From assembly GCF_001642955.1 (NCBI RefSeq), contig NZ_LWSK01000064.1:1-33437 (forward strand): DNA of 33,437 nt, read 5' to 3'. The stretch is from Rubripirellula obstinata (GTDB lineage Bacteria > Planctomycetota > Planctomycetia > Pirellulales > Pirellulaceae). Under the pieces are notes generated by a model, which was not told where the DNA came from, ran no database searches, and was given only the letters and a program-made list of their open reading frames with translations. Both the position numbers and the translations under genes were made by a program. Positions 1 to 7,560 of this stretch are shown one piece after another; positions within the stretch are counted from its first letter, which is position 1, and every line of letters begins with the position of its first letter.

Positions 1-110
1 CATCCGGGTGCTCGCGCACCCGGCAGGGAGCTGCCAGCCCTCCGGGCCTATTGCGCAGTAACTGATGCGACGTCCCGAGCGAAAGGCGACCATAAAAAGT
101 CGTACGTTCC
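1..110. repeat. 110-bp dispersed repeat, left copy
   Basis: This stretch matches the reverse complement of 33238-33347 over all 110 bases with about six mismatches (about 95 percent identity, compared by eye). It contains a perfect 8-bp hairpin (arms 4-11 and 16-23, 4-base loop) followed by a shorter GGCAG/CTGCC stem. The part near 81-90 carries GCGAAAGGCGAC, which is also the end of the large hairpin at 4001-4088. It has no coding capacity of note. Most likely it is a member of a genome-wide intergenic repeat family. Confidence 0.85.
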
Positions 111-129
111 TAACACGCGTTTTCCGCAA

Positions 130-172
130 CCAAAACCCTTCACGGCGTTGGGCGATGCCCACGCGGCTAAAC
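130..172. repeat. Half copy of GC-rich palindromic repeat (family R1) with its linker
   Basis: The sequence runs CCAAAACCCTTCACGGCG and then GCGATGCCCACGCGGCTAAAC. The same two modules are adjacent at 18403-18473 and again, in reverse orientation, at 33353-33437. Here only one arm of the palindrome is present, so it cannot form the long hairpin seen in the other copies. Confidence 0.7.
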
Positions 173-187
173 GATTTAGAAGTGCCG

Positions 188-216
188 CTCGTTCCCAGGT
201 TTTGCCTGGGAACGAG
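188..216. repeat. 12-bp perfect hairpin (CTCGTTCCCAGG type)
   Basis: Arms 188-199 and 205-216 are perfectly complementary around a 5-base loop. It lies 22 bp past the stop of the minus-strand aldolase gene, so it could end or stabilise that transcript. No T-run follows on the minus strand, so it is not a standard intrinsic terminator. Hairpins of this sequence type are, from recall, common intergenic repeats in planctomycetes. Confidence 0.7.
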
Positions 217-237
217 TTTACGGCTGGTGATTCAAGC

Positions 238-1320
238 TTAAGACAAGCCTTCGCAGCGGTTGATGCAGTTCAAGTCCTCGAACGCTGATTTCAAGCGATC
301 GACGAACGAGATTTCTCCCTTACGCAACCAAGCGCGAGGATCGTAGTATTTTTTGTTGGGGACATCGGCACCGTCTGGGTTGCCCAATTGCGTTTGCAGG
401 TAGCCTTCGTTTTCCTTGTAGTAATCAAGGACGCCCTTCCACGTTGCCCACTGCATGTCGGTGTCCAAGTTCATCTTGATTGCACCGTATTCGATCGCTT
501 CGCGGATCTCTTCGCGAGACGATCCTGAACCACCGTGGAACACAAAGTTGACGGGAAGATCGCCTGTTCCGAATTTCTCCTTAATGTACTCTTGCGAGTT
601 CTTCAAGATGATCGGCTGCAGGCTAACGTTGCCTGGCTTGTAGACACCGTGGACGTTGCCAAACGCTGCCGCGACGGTGAAGCGATGCGAAATCTTGTTC
701 AGTTCTTCGTAAACCTGGGCGACTTCCGAAGGCTGCGTATACAGCTTGCTGCTATCGACGTCGGTGTTGTCCACACCGTCTTCTTCGCCACCGGTGATCC
801 CCAATTCGACTTCGATCAGCATGTTCATCTTGTTCATGCGTTCAAAGTACTTCTTGCTGATCGCGATGTTCTCTTCCAGCGGCTCTTCTGAAAGATCCAG
901 CATGTGCGAGCTATACAGTGGCTTGCCAGTCGCGGCGAAATGCTTCTCGCCTGCATCCAAAAGTCCGTCGATCCAAGGCAGCAGTTTTTTTGCACAGTGA
1001 TCCGTGTGCAACACCACTGGGACGCCATACATTTCGGCCATGGCGTGGACGTGATGAGCGCCTGAAACCGAACCTGCGATCGCGGCAGCTTGGCCATCGT
1101 TGGACAAACTTTTACCAGCTTGGAAAACGCCTCCGCCGTTGGAGAACTGAATCATCACAGGCGAATTCACGGCCGCGGCGGCTTCTAAAACGGCATTGAC
1201 GCTGTTGGACCCGACGACATTCACAGCCGGCATGGCGTAATTGTTTTCGTTGGCGTGACGTAGCAAACGATCAAGGGCTTCGCCCGACACAACGCCTGGC
1301 TTGATGGTGGAATCGCTCAT
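238..1320 (-). CDS. fbaA: Class II fructose-bisphosphate aldolase
   Basis: A zinc-dependent cytosolic enzyme that reversibly splits fructose 1,6-bisphosphate into dihydroxyacetone phosphate and glyceraldehyde 3-phosphate (glycolysis and gluconeogenesis). The 360-residue protein is collinear with E. coli FbaA (class IIA, about 359 residues). Catalytic Asp107 and zinc ligand His108 lie in LHTDHCAKKL; the other zinc histidines are in GNVHGVYKPGN and VFHGGSGS; the C-terminal NKKYYDPRAWLR segment is typical. I chose the ATG at 1320 because MSDSTIKPG aligns with the family N-terminus; an upstream GTG at 1359 would add 13 residues of no family resemblance. No strong Shine-Dalgarno is visible. The gene stands alone, with repeats downstream and 181 bp separating it from the next gene on the same strand. 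Confidence 0.97.
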   Translation of the reverse strand: MSDSTIKPGVVSGEALDRLLRHANENNYAMPAVNVVGSNSVNAVLEAAAAVNSPVMIQFSNGGGVFQAGKSLSNDGQAAAIAGSVSGAHHVHAMAEMYGVPVVLHTDHCAKKLLPWIDGLLDAGEKHFAATGKPLYSSHMLDLSEEPLEENIAISKKYFERMNKMNMLIEVELGITGGEEDGVDNTDVDSSKLYTQPSEVAQVYEELNKISHRFTVAAAFGNVHGVYKPGNVSLQPIILKNSQEYIKEKFGTGDLPVNFVFHGGSGSSREEIREAIEYGAIKMNLDTDMQWATWKGVLDYYKENEGYLQTQLGNPDGADVPNKKYYDPRAWLRKGEISFVDRLKSAFEDLNCINRCEGLS

Positions 1321-1501
1321 GGCTCTAAAATTTGGCTTAGAAAGGGGGACATTCAACACAACGAGGCTGATGCCGCCTCGTTTCCAAGCCCGGTATTGTC
1401 ACCGGCGTTGCCAAGTTTTTCAACGGCATGTGCGAATCGTCGCAACGGCAAAGAATGCAGTCTTGAAGGCCGCTATCAGCCCACGAGACGCCGCTATCGG
1501 T

Positions 1502-2812
1502 TTAAGACGAAAGTCGATCGACAATCTCGGCCCGACGAATGGTCAATTTTGACGTCAGTTCGCCCGCCTCGATTGTCAATGGACGATCAAAAAACCGAAC
1601 TTCAGTGCTGTGTCCCCAGGGATGCCAAGGATGCTGCAGCAACAGATTTCGCAGCGGTTCTTCGGCGGCCGGTTCGCCGTCGATCCACAGCTCAAGCTGA
1701 TCTCGCAAAATCAGCATCGCATGTCGAACACCGACAATCTGCTGAGCCGCTCGTTCCAATAACGCTGGGTGAATCTTGACGGCATTATCCAGCACGATCA
1801 CGTCGTCGCTGCGACCCAGAATTCGAAGCTGCCCCGTCTTGGGATCGACTTCGACTTGGTCGTTGGTATCGAGCCAACCTGCGGCATCGATACGGTCATC
1901 GGTGGCTTCGCGGTCTTGCCAGTATCCTTGCATCAGCGATGGCCCACGCACCCAAAGAACACCTTCGCGGATTTCGTGTTGCCAGCCATCGACGAAGTCG
2001 CCGACCAATCCGGCTGTCGCGTTTTCGGGCGTCGCACTGGCGATCACCGGGCCGGTTTCGGTCAATCCGTAGCCCTGGATGACGGTCACGCCACGTTTTT
2101 TCCAGGCACCGAACGCTTCGTCGGAAAGTGCTGCACCACCAACCCCAAGCAATCGCAGGCGATCCAACCCAGGGACATCACGTTTCAACAATTCGTAAGC
2201 CATCGATGGAACAACATTCATCAGCGTCGGGTTTACCGCACTGACAGATCGCACTAGCCCTTTCATCCCCAGGTCCACCGCCAACGCGCAGCCAGAAATC
2301 AACCAAGTGCCAAGATCGCAGGTGCGTGCGTAGGCGTGGGAAAGAGGCAGAACCGTCAACCGGACATCGTCAACATTTTGGGGAACGGCTTTCAGTTTTG
2401 CCGCCGCGTTGTCCAGCCAGGCTTCATGGCTCTGCATCACGCCCATCGGTTGCGAGGTTGTTCCACTCGTCCACAAGATCGTCTTGCTTCCGGGACTGCT
2501 CGCTTTCAGCAACTCAACTCGCCGATCGAATTCATTCGATGGCAACCGATTGTCCAGCGGCGCGTCGGTACCACCAACGCACGCAATCGCGATCGCCGTC
2601 ACGACATCATCGACCGTATTCTTCGATCGATAAACAATCGGTTTCGACAAGTCTGCTCGTTTCAGTTCGTCAGCTTTGGCCCCAACCCAATCGCCAAACT
2701 GCGACCAAGAAACCGGGTGACCTTCAGAATTAACCAATGCAGTTTGTGAACCACGCTGGTTGAGATGAAGTTCGAGAAGTTGCTTTGCATCCACGTGACT
2801 AAGCCTGAACAC
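1502..2812 (-). CDS. AMP-forming acyl-CoA synthetase-like ligase (ANL superfamily)
   Basis: An adenylate-forming enzyme expected to activate a carboxylate with ATP and usually transfer it to CoA. The substrate cannot be read from the sequence. Family motifs in order: A3 P-loop TSGTTSQPMG (115-124), A5 YGLTETG (248-254), A7-like LDTNDQ (314-319), A8 GRSDDVIV (333-340) and an A10-like GELTSKLTIRR end (417-427). At 436 residues it is shorter than typical acyl-CoA ligases (500 or more). Two key spots differ: the usual P-loop lysine of TGxPKG is Met123, and the C-terminal catalytic lysine of TLKLRR-type ends seems replaced by Thr, with a lysine two residues earlier. The GTG start at 2812 overlaps the birA stop by 14 bp; a second GTG at 2794 is also possible. 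MenE-like, acyl-ACP-ligase-like or purely adenylating roles are alternatives. Confidence 0.85.
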   Translation of the reverse strand: MFRLSHVDAKQLLELHLNQRGSQTALVNSEGHPVSWSQFGDWVGAKADELKRADLSKPIVYRSKNTVDDVVTAIAIACVGGTDAPLDNRLPSNEFDRRVELLKASSPGSKTILWTSGTTSQPMGVMQSHEAWLDNAAAKLKAVPQNVDDVRLTVLPLSHAYARTCDLGTWLISGCALAVDLGMKGLVRSVSAVNPTLMNVVPSMAYELLKRDVPGLDRLRLLGVGGAALSDEAFGAWKKRGVTVIQGYGLTETGPVIASATPENATAGLVGDFVDGWQHEIREGVLWVRGPSLMQGYWQDREATDDRIDAAGWLDTNDQVEVDPKTGQLRILGRSDDVIVLDNAVKIHPALLERAAQQIVGVRHAMLILRDQLELWIDGEPAAEEPLRNLLLQHPWHPWGHSTEVRFFDRPLTIEAGELTSKLTIRRAEIVDRLSS

Positions 2813-3632
2813 GGACCAGCGTTGCTTCGCCGCTGGTGATCGTTCTTATTTCAGCCCCTTGCTGAACTAACAGCCCGCCCGAATCATCGATCCCCTCACA
2901 GAGACCGCTCTGCTTTGTTCCGTCATGTTGATACGAGATCGTTTTGTTGGTCAGCAAACATCGTTGGCGAAAAGATTGGATCACCGATTGGGCGTCTTGT
3001 TCTAAATCAACTTGGATATCGATAAGCCGCCGGGCAACTGCGTCGAGCACCTCCCATTTACTGACCATTCTGCCCAAGCAATTTGCCAGAGACTTCGCAG
3101 CCGCACCGTGGCTGATTTCTTCAGCAGGCGGCGCACTGCTGACGTTTAACCCCACGCCAACGACCATGCAATCCGCGACAGATGAGACGCGTTCGATCAG
3201 GATGCCGCCAAATTTTCCTCCATCGATCCAAACATCATTGGGCCATTTCAGTTTTGTTTTGATCGGAGCGAATTCATGTTCGATGGCTTCCGCGATTGCA
3301 ACACCGACGGCAATGGATTGCAGCCCCAAGTTGCTGGCCAGCGACGGAGCGATTGGAAACGCGATCGAGAACGCTAGGTTTTGTTTATCGCTGATCCAAG
3401 TGCGTCCTTGACGACCGCGACCACCGGTTTGCAAGTCCGTCAAATAAATCCGAGGCAAGTGCTGCCCGTCGATCACACCGCGACGCAGATCGTCAACCGC
3501 GCGCGTGTTGGTGGACTGCAATTCTTCGCCATACCAAGCCGTCTTAATTTGTCGGTCGCCAACTAGCGATTCCAAGCAACGAACACCTCGGGCATCGACT
3601 TGGCCATTGATTTCAACCGTCACGGCGGACAT
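2799..3632 (-). CDS. birA: Biotin--[acetyl-CoA-carboxylase] ligase (monofunctional)
   Basis: Makes biotinyl-5'-AMP and attaches biotin to the carrier lysine of biotin-dependent carboxylases, in the cytosol. Diagnostic motifs are GGRGRQGRTW (70-79, biotinyl-AMP binding loop), KWPNDV (129-134), KFGGILIE (140-147) and VGVGLNV (158-164). The N-terminus has no room for the winged-helix DNA-binding domain of E. coli BirA, so this is a group I enzyme that should not repress biotin genes. A C-terminal SH3-like segment follows (about 225-277). The ATG at 3632 follows directly after the stop codon of the upstream small gene, and its own stop overlaps the ligase gene, so the three genes are probably co-transcribed and translationally coupled. 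Confidence 0.95.
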   Translation of the reverse strand: MSAVTVEINGQVDARGVRCLESLVGDRQIKTAWYGEELQSTNTRAVDDLRRGVIDGQHLPRIYLTDLQTGGRGRQGRTWISDKQNLAFSIAFPIAPSLASNLGLQSIAVGVAIAEAIEHEFAPIKTKLKWPNDVWIDGGKFGGILIERVSSVADCMVVGVGLNVSSAPPAEEISHGAAAKSLANCLGRMVSKWEVLDAVARRLIDIQVDLEQDAQSVIQSFRQRCLLTNKTISYQHDGTKQSGLCEGIDDSGGLLVQQGAEIRTITSGEATLVRVQA

Positions 3633-3860
3633 TTACCTGAACATGGAAGCAAAGAGTGTGAATGCGAAAACGATCAACAAGACTACCGACACCCATCGCC
3701 AAATAGGCTGGGTCGAAGTGTTGGTGACTTGGTCAGCGAAATTCTGTTCCACGAACGATTCGTAATCGAAATCGTCACTCCAATCATCGTCCGTGTCCGG
3801 ATCGTCTTCGTACCAATCATCATCGTCCCAGTCTTGGCCATCGTTGTTTTGGGTGTGCAT
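3633..3860 (-). CDS. Small acidic protein with C-terminal membrane anchor
   Basis: Not recognised as a named family. The 75-residue product has a very acidic N-terminal half (runs of Asp, Glu and Trp such as DWDDDDWYEDDP), a short Ser/Thr-rich stretch, and one hydrophobic helix near the end (about residues 53-72) followed by SMFR. That layout fits a tail-anchored protein with an acidic soluble domain. I chose the ATG at 3860; a TTG at 3878 would add six residues. The stop codon TAA touches the birA ATG with no base between, which supports a real coding sequence and translational coupling. The function is unknown. Confidence 0.72.
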   Translation of the reverse strand: MHTQNNDGQDWDDDDWYEDDPDTDDDWSDDFDYESFVEQNFADQVTNTSTQPIWRWVSVVLLIVFAFTLFASMFR

Positions 3861-4293
3861 AGGGACCAATGAAATCAAGCAGAGTCGTCAAACCGCGTGC
3901 CCATCGGGCCGCGCGGTGCATTCTACGCTGTTCTTGGAACAGCAACAGGTTGAGCACCGGCGAATGATTGTGATCGCTGCGGGGGTTGCGAATCTTGCAA
4001 ATAGTCGCCTTTCGCTCCGCGAAAGTAGCGTTCGTCTTCATTCTTTTTAGAGGTCGAACGCTGCTTTCGCGGAGCGAAAGGCGACTATCAATCAATGCCG
4101 GCCTCTGCGCGTGAAACCCAGGTTCTGGCAAAGCTTGAACAAAAATGTGCGTTTCCGTTCAAGCCGCCCAACCGGCAAAGTCGATGTAACTGATAGAGCG
4201 TGGTGCCAGTCCTGATGGATTGATCTAGCTGACAGGATCCATTCTCGACTACCTCCCATGAACTGAATCCTCCCGACCCGAAAGCCAAGCCTG
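3861..4293. other. 433-bp intergenic region, divergent genes
   Basis: It separates the minus-strand small-protein/birA/ligase set from the plus-strand small-hypothetical/parA/yaiI set, so promoters for both should lie here; I could not assign them. The dominant feature is the 88-bp hairpin at 4001-4088. Open frames on the minus strand in this region overlap the hairpin arms and look spurious. Confidence 0.6.
4001..4088. repeat. 34-bp-stem hairpin repeat (GTCGCCTTTCGCTCCGCG type)
   Basis: Arms 4001-4034 and 4055-4088 pair at 33 of 34 positions around a 20-base loop; the single difference (T versus C near 4026) still allows a G-U pair in RNA. The outer sequence of each arm, GTCGCCTTTCGCTC, also occurs inside the 110-bp elements at both window ends, so it is a shared module of the local repeat families. 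Confidence 0.9.
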
Positions 4294-4599
4294 ATGCCGA
4301 ATCGGTCCCTGCGATTGTTTCCGTCTCCCACGTCCGAATCTCGTACGTCCGAACAGAAAATTTCCGAACAGAAAACTTCCGAATCACGACGCCAACGCGA
4401 ACTCGATCGCATTAGCGGCGTTAGCCAGCCAAAGTCGGTGACGATTCCGCTTTCCACCATCGTGCCGTTGTTGATCGAAGCGTCGAAAAGCAACCGAGCG
4501 TGGTTGAGCGATTTCGCGGACGATACCGTCCAGGTTGATTCGGATTTGTACGAGGTCTTGATGGCTTACCAATCGATGCAAATCAGCGAAGCTGCCTAG
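4294..4599 (+). CDS. Hypothetical protein upstream of parA
   Basis: No family recognised. The 101-residue product has a Ser/Arg/Glu-rich, probably disordered N-terminus (1-40) and a better-ordered C-terminal half with predicted helices (VTIPLSTIVPLLIEASKS, then SDLYEVLMAYQSMQ). A 13-bp direct repeat with a 15-bp period (4348-4360 and 4363-4375) encodes SEQKI/SEQKT, a small in-frame duplication. The start could be a later codon. It ends 83 bp before parA on the same strand, so the two may be co-transcribed. Its reading frame has a more natural composition than the overlapping minus-strand frames. Confidence 0.55.
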   Translation: MPNRSLRLFPSPTSESRTSEQKISEQKTSESRRQRELDRISGVSQPKSVTIPLSTIVPLLIEASKSNRAWLSDFADDTVQVDSDLYEVLMAYQSMQISEAA

Positions 4600-4671
4600 C
4601 GGCCCGTTTCCGTTTCAAAACAATTCCCAGTCGTTTGAGCAACTACAAGCGTCTTCAAATACTCAGGACAA

Positions 4672-4676
4672 AAGGA
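4672..4676 (+). promoter_or_regulatory. Ribosome binding site of parA
   Basis: AAGGA lies six bases before the ATG at 4683. It decides that start over an in-frame GTG-class start at 4635, whose extra 16 residues do not resemble ParA. Confidence 0.6.
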
Positions 4677-4682
4677 ATTCCC

Positions 4683-5507
4683 ATGCGTTCCATTGCTGTG
4701 ATCAATCAAAAAGGCGGCGTTGGCAAGACCACCAGTTCGGTGAATCTAGCGTCAGCGCTGGCCAACGCGGGGAAGAAGGTTTGCCTGATGGATCTGGATC
4801 CGCAAGCACACGCGTCGTTGCACCTGGGCATCACCGCCGTCGATGGCGAAGCCAGCATGTACGAGATCCTGTGCGGCGAAGCCACCATCGAACAGGCTCG
4901 TGTAAGCATCAATGACAACCTTTGTGTCGTGCCGGCGAACTTGGACCTGGCGGCTGCTGAATTGGAGCTTGCTGGCGAAGTAGGCCGCGAAATGATTTTG
5001 CGTGACCGCGTCGAAGACGATCCAGAAGATTTCGATTATCTGATTTTGGATTGTCCACCCAGTCTGGGCGTTCTGACCGTCAATGCCTTGGTCGCAGTCG
5101 GTGAAGTATTCCTGCCGTTGCAACCGCACTTCCTAGCGCTTCACGGCCTAAGCAAACTGCTTCGCACCATCGAAGTTGTTTCACGTCGGCTGAACAGTGG
5201 TTTGCGTTTATCAGGCGTGATGCTTTGCATGTACGATTCCAACACCCGGTTGGCTGCCGAAGTCAGCACCGACCTGGACGAATTCTTTACGGTCAGCGAA
5301 GGCACACGCGAATTTTTCCGCGGAGCCAAGTACTTTGAAACCAAGATTCGTCGAAACATTCGCTTGGCGGAAGCACCCAGCTTTGGGAAATCAATCTTTG
5401 ATTACTCGCCCGAAAGTAATGGTTCGGCCGACTACCAATCGTTGGCCGAAGAAGTCATTGCACAAGAATCATCTCGGGTGGCAAAACCTGTCCGTATGGC
5501 CGCGTAG
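4683..5507 (+). CDS. parA: ParA/Soj-type ATPase (orphan)
   Basis: A deviant-Walker ATPase of the ParA/MinD group that dimerises on ATP and binds nucleoid DNA to position cargo (chromosome origins, plasmids or protein complexes). The 274-residue protein begins [17 protein letters not shown] with the deviant Walker A at 10-17, followed by the LMDLDPQ switch I region (35-41), Walker B LILDCPPS (120-127) and the C-terminal [15 protein letters not shown] segment typical of Soj. No HTH domain precedes it, so it is the short chromosomal-type ParA. No parB or parS-like cluster is visible next to it, which suggests either a partner elsewhere or cargo other than the chromosome. The small hypothetical gene upstream is a candidate partner by position only. 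Confidence 0.93.
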   Translation: MRSIAVINQKGGVGKTTSSVNLASALANAGKKVCLMDLDPQAHASLHLGITAVDGEASMYEILCGEATIEQARVSINDNLCVVPANLDLAAAELELAGEVGREMILRDRVEDDPEDFDYLILDCPPSLGVLTVNALVAVGEVFLPLQPHFLALHGLSKLLRTIEVVSRRLNSGLRLSGVMLCMYDSNTRLAAEVSTDLDEFFTVSEGTREFFRGAKYFETKIRRNIRLAEAPSFGKSIFDYSPESNGSADYQSLAEEVIAQESSRVAKPVRMAA

Positions 5508-5530
5508 TAAACGTAACAGTAAAAATATCA

Positions 5531-5986
5531 GTGAAAATTTGGGTTGATGCTGACGCTGCACCTCGCGAAGTCAAAGACATTGTTTCGCGAGCTGCAAAGC
5601 GTTTGAATGTTGAAACGATTTTCGTTGCCAACCGAAAACTAGCCACGCCAGCCGACGCGCCGATGGTGCGATCGATTATGGTTCGCGACGGTGCCAACGT
5701 GGCTGACCAATACATCGTTGACAACGCCGACGCCAACGACTTGGCGATCACCGCCGACCTACCACTGGCAGCCGATCTGGTTGCCAAGAATGTTCATGTG
5801 ATCGACCCACGCGGCGACATCTACGACAAGGCGAACATCGCCAGTCGTCTTTCGATGCGAAACTTCATGGACGAACTTCGCGGAACCGGTATCGAAACCG
5901 GCGGAGCCGCACCCTACGGCGACCGCGACAAAAAAGCTTTCGCGGCCTCCTTTGATCGACTGCTGACCCAAGCGATGAGCGTTTAG
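5531..5986 (+). CDS. yaiI: YaiI/YqxD family (UPF0178) protein
   Basis: A conserved cytosolic family of about 150 residues whose fold is thought to resemble PIN-like or NYN nucleases; no activity is established that I can cite. The 151-residue product shows the family pattern: [17 protein letters not shown] at the N-terminus, [26 protein letters not shown] in the middle (given here in two parts: [13 protein letters not shown] and [13 protein letters not shown]), and [14 protein letters not shown] followed by a region ending in FDRLL. Start is GTG at 5531; no ATG is available upstream in frame. It lies 23 bp after parA, so it is probably in the same operon. Confidence 0.9.
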   Translation: MKIWVDADAAPREVKDIVSRAAKRLNVETIFVANRKLATPADAPMVRSIMVRDGANVADQYIVDNADANDLAITADLPLAADLVAKNVHVIDPRGDIYDKANIASRLSMRNFMDELRGTGIETGGAAPYGDRDKKAFAASFDRLLTQAMSV

Positions 5987-6009
5987 AGACGCGATGAGCG
6001 TCTAGGGAC
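5972..6009 (+). repeat. 19-bp tandem duplication across the yaiI stop codon
   Basis: GCGATGAGCGTTTAGAGAC (5972-5990) is followed at once by a copy with two changes (5991-6009). Each copy includes ATGAGCG and a TAG; the first TAG is the yaiI stop, the second is out of frame with it. It looks like a local slippage or duplication event that left the protein end intact. Confidence 0.85.
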
Positions 6010-6061
6010 GCGAAATCAGAGCGATCATCTAGCAATGAAGCGGGCCGTTGAACTAAATCGA

Positions 6062-7387
6062 CTAGCCAGACAACAGCAGGTCAGTTAATCGCTTCGCCGT
6101 TTGCTCCGTGCGATGGTTTTCTAACACTCGACTGCGGCCGGTTGTTCCATAGTTTCCCCTGACCATCGAATCGTCCATCATTGCTTTGATGGCGGCGACA
6201 AAAGCTTCTAGGTCACCCGGTGGATAGGTCACTCCACCGCCGGTTTTGTTGATCAATTCTGCAAACGCGCCGTGGTGCGGCTGAATCACGGGCACACCGG
6301 CGGCCAAGGATTCCAGCACGAATAATCCTTTGGGGTCGTGGTAATCGGTGGGAACTGAAAACACGTCTAGCGAACCCAGCAGGGCGACCTTTTCAGCTAG
6401 TGATGGGCTGCCGTGATGAAAGAAACGATCTGTTAGACCGGCAGCATGAACTTTGCTTTTCAGTGCATCGAAATAATCCTGATTGTGTTCCCCTAACCAT
6501 CCGGCGACGTGCAATTCAATGTTGGTTTGATCCGCAAGTGATAGAAACGCTTCGACGAGGTGATGCAGTCCTTTTTCAGGTGCAATGCGTGCTAGGTAAC
6601 CAAGCTTGAATGCTGGTGTGTTGCCGGTTGAATGTGAATCGGCAGCCACTCGGTCGGGCAGACCATCGAATGGTGACGTATCAATCGTTAACGGAAACTC
6701 AACACGTTTTGAATTTGGAATTTCAAACCGGTCACCCATCTTGTCGGAATAAAATTGGCTATGGGTGATGAAGTGATCCACATGCGAAACCAAGTTCCGG
6801 CATAACTCCATGGCCTCGCTCTGGTAGGGCTGCGGCAGATGGTCCAGAAAGATGTCATCACCTTGCAACATCACCGCGATGCGAACGTCGGGTAACCGTT
6901 GGCGGATCGCCGGCAGCGCTCCGCCGATTAACAAGTTGCTCAAGACGATTGCGTCTGGCTGAATTTCGTCAGCCAACCAATCGACCAATCGCTGAACCTC
7001 GCTGGCCTGATTGCCATCGGTCCCACGCAGCATGGATGTGGTTAGCTGACCCAGCAGAATTGGGTCGGTCGATCCGGTCCGCCGGGTGACCAACCGAATC
7101 AATGATGGTGAATTCAGCAAACGCCGTAGCGGTGAGGGTAGTTTCCGAGCCCATCGAAATTTCTGTGCCAGATAGACCTCAATGCCGCCGAAGAAAACTT
7201 GGTCGCTGGCGATGCTGATCTGGTCGGTGCGAATCGGGGTGTAGATCGGCTGCAACAGGCAATCGACGCCCTGACCGATCAATGCCTTGGCGACCGCGTT
7301 GTCGTTCATGCAGCTTCCGCAATACATGCCCGCAGCGCCGGCGGTCAGAAAGACGATTCGCGGGGGGACAGATTCTTTTGATTGCAT
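6062..7387 (-). CDS. GT4-family glycosyltransferase
   Basis: A GT-B fold retaining glycosyltransferase, likely transferring a sugar from a nucleotide donor to a glycan, lipid or protein acceptor; acceptor unknown. The 441-residue protein has an N-terminal half with LTAGAAGMYCGSCMNDN (15-30 region), a central linker, and a C-terminal donor domain with LGYLARIAPEKGLHHLVEAF-type sequence (two blocks: GYLARIAPEKGL and HHLVEAF) and DPKGLFVLESLAAGVPVI, where the usual E-x7-E is D-x7-E. The two cysteines of the YCGSC segment near the active-site glycine loop are unusual for GT4. I chose the ATG at 7387; the GTG at 7420 would start inside a palindromic repeat. It is divergent from the ROK kinase gene. 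Confidence 0.88.
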   Translation of the reverse strand: MQSKESVPPRIVFLTAGAAGMYCGSCMNDNAVAKALIGQGVDCLLQPIYTPIRTDQISIASDQVFFGGIEVYLAQKFRWARKLPSPLRRLLNSPSLIRLVTRRTGSTDPILLGQLTTSMLRGTDGNQASEVQRLVDWLADEIQPDAIVLSNLLIGGALPAIRQRLPDVRIAVMLQGDDIFLDHLPQPYQSEAMELCRNLVSHVDHFITHSQFYSDKMGDRFEIPNSKRVEFPLTIDTSPFDGLPDRVAADSHSTGNTPAFKLGYLARIAPEKGLHHLVEAFLSLADQTNIELHVAGWLGEHNQDYFDALKSKVHAAGLTDRFFHHGSPSLAEKVALLGSLDVFSVPTDYHDPKGLFVLESLAAGVPVIQPHHGAFAELINKTGGGVTYPPGDLEAFVAAIKAMMDDSMVRGNYGTTGRSRVLENHRTEQTAKRLTDLLLSG

Positions 7388-7395
7388 TTTTTGTG

Positions 7396-7474
7396 GGCCG
7401 TATTGAGCAGAACGAAACACGGCGAGGAATACGGCATTGCGGAATTGCCGTATTGCGCGCCGCTCAATACGGCC
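7396..7474. repeat. Nested double hairpin between divergent genes (family R2 variant)
   Basis: The outer arms GGCCGTATTGAGC (7396-7408) and 7462-7474 are perfectly complementary; inner arms AATACGGCA (7428-7436) and 7446-7454 form a second perfect 9-bp stem. The sequence resembles the TAGGCCGTA...TACGGCCTA family found elsewhere in the window. It lies in the 173-bp divergent promoter region of the glycosyltransferase and ROK genes. Confidence 0.8.
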
Positions 7475-7560
7475 TACTTTGCGGCCAGCTCGTTGTGATA
7501 AAGCTTAGCCGTTTCTATACTCCTGCAGTATCAGTCCCCAACAACCTCAGCGGAACCAAT

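Noticed and set aside
188-216. Intrinsic terminator of the aldolase gene
   Set aside because: The stem is strong but no T-run follows on the minus strand; listed as a repeat hairpin instead.
4088-4493. Minus-strand open frames opposite the small hypothetical gene
   Set aside because: They run into the hairpin at 4001-4088 or overlap it, have poor composition, and conflict with the better plus-strand frame leading to parA.
7282-7560. Upstream extension of the ROK kinase frame
   Set aside because: The added residues come from the glycosyltransferase gene on the other strand and from the nested hairpin; the ATG at 7561 gives a normal ROK N-terminus.
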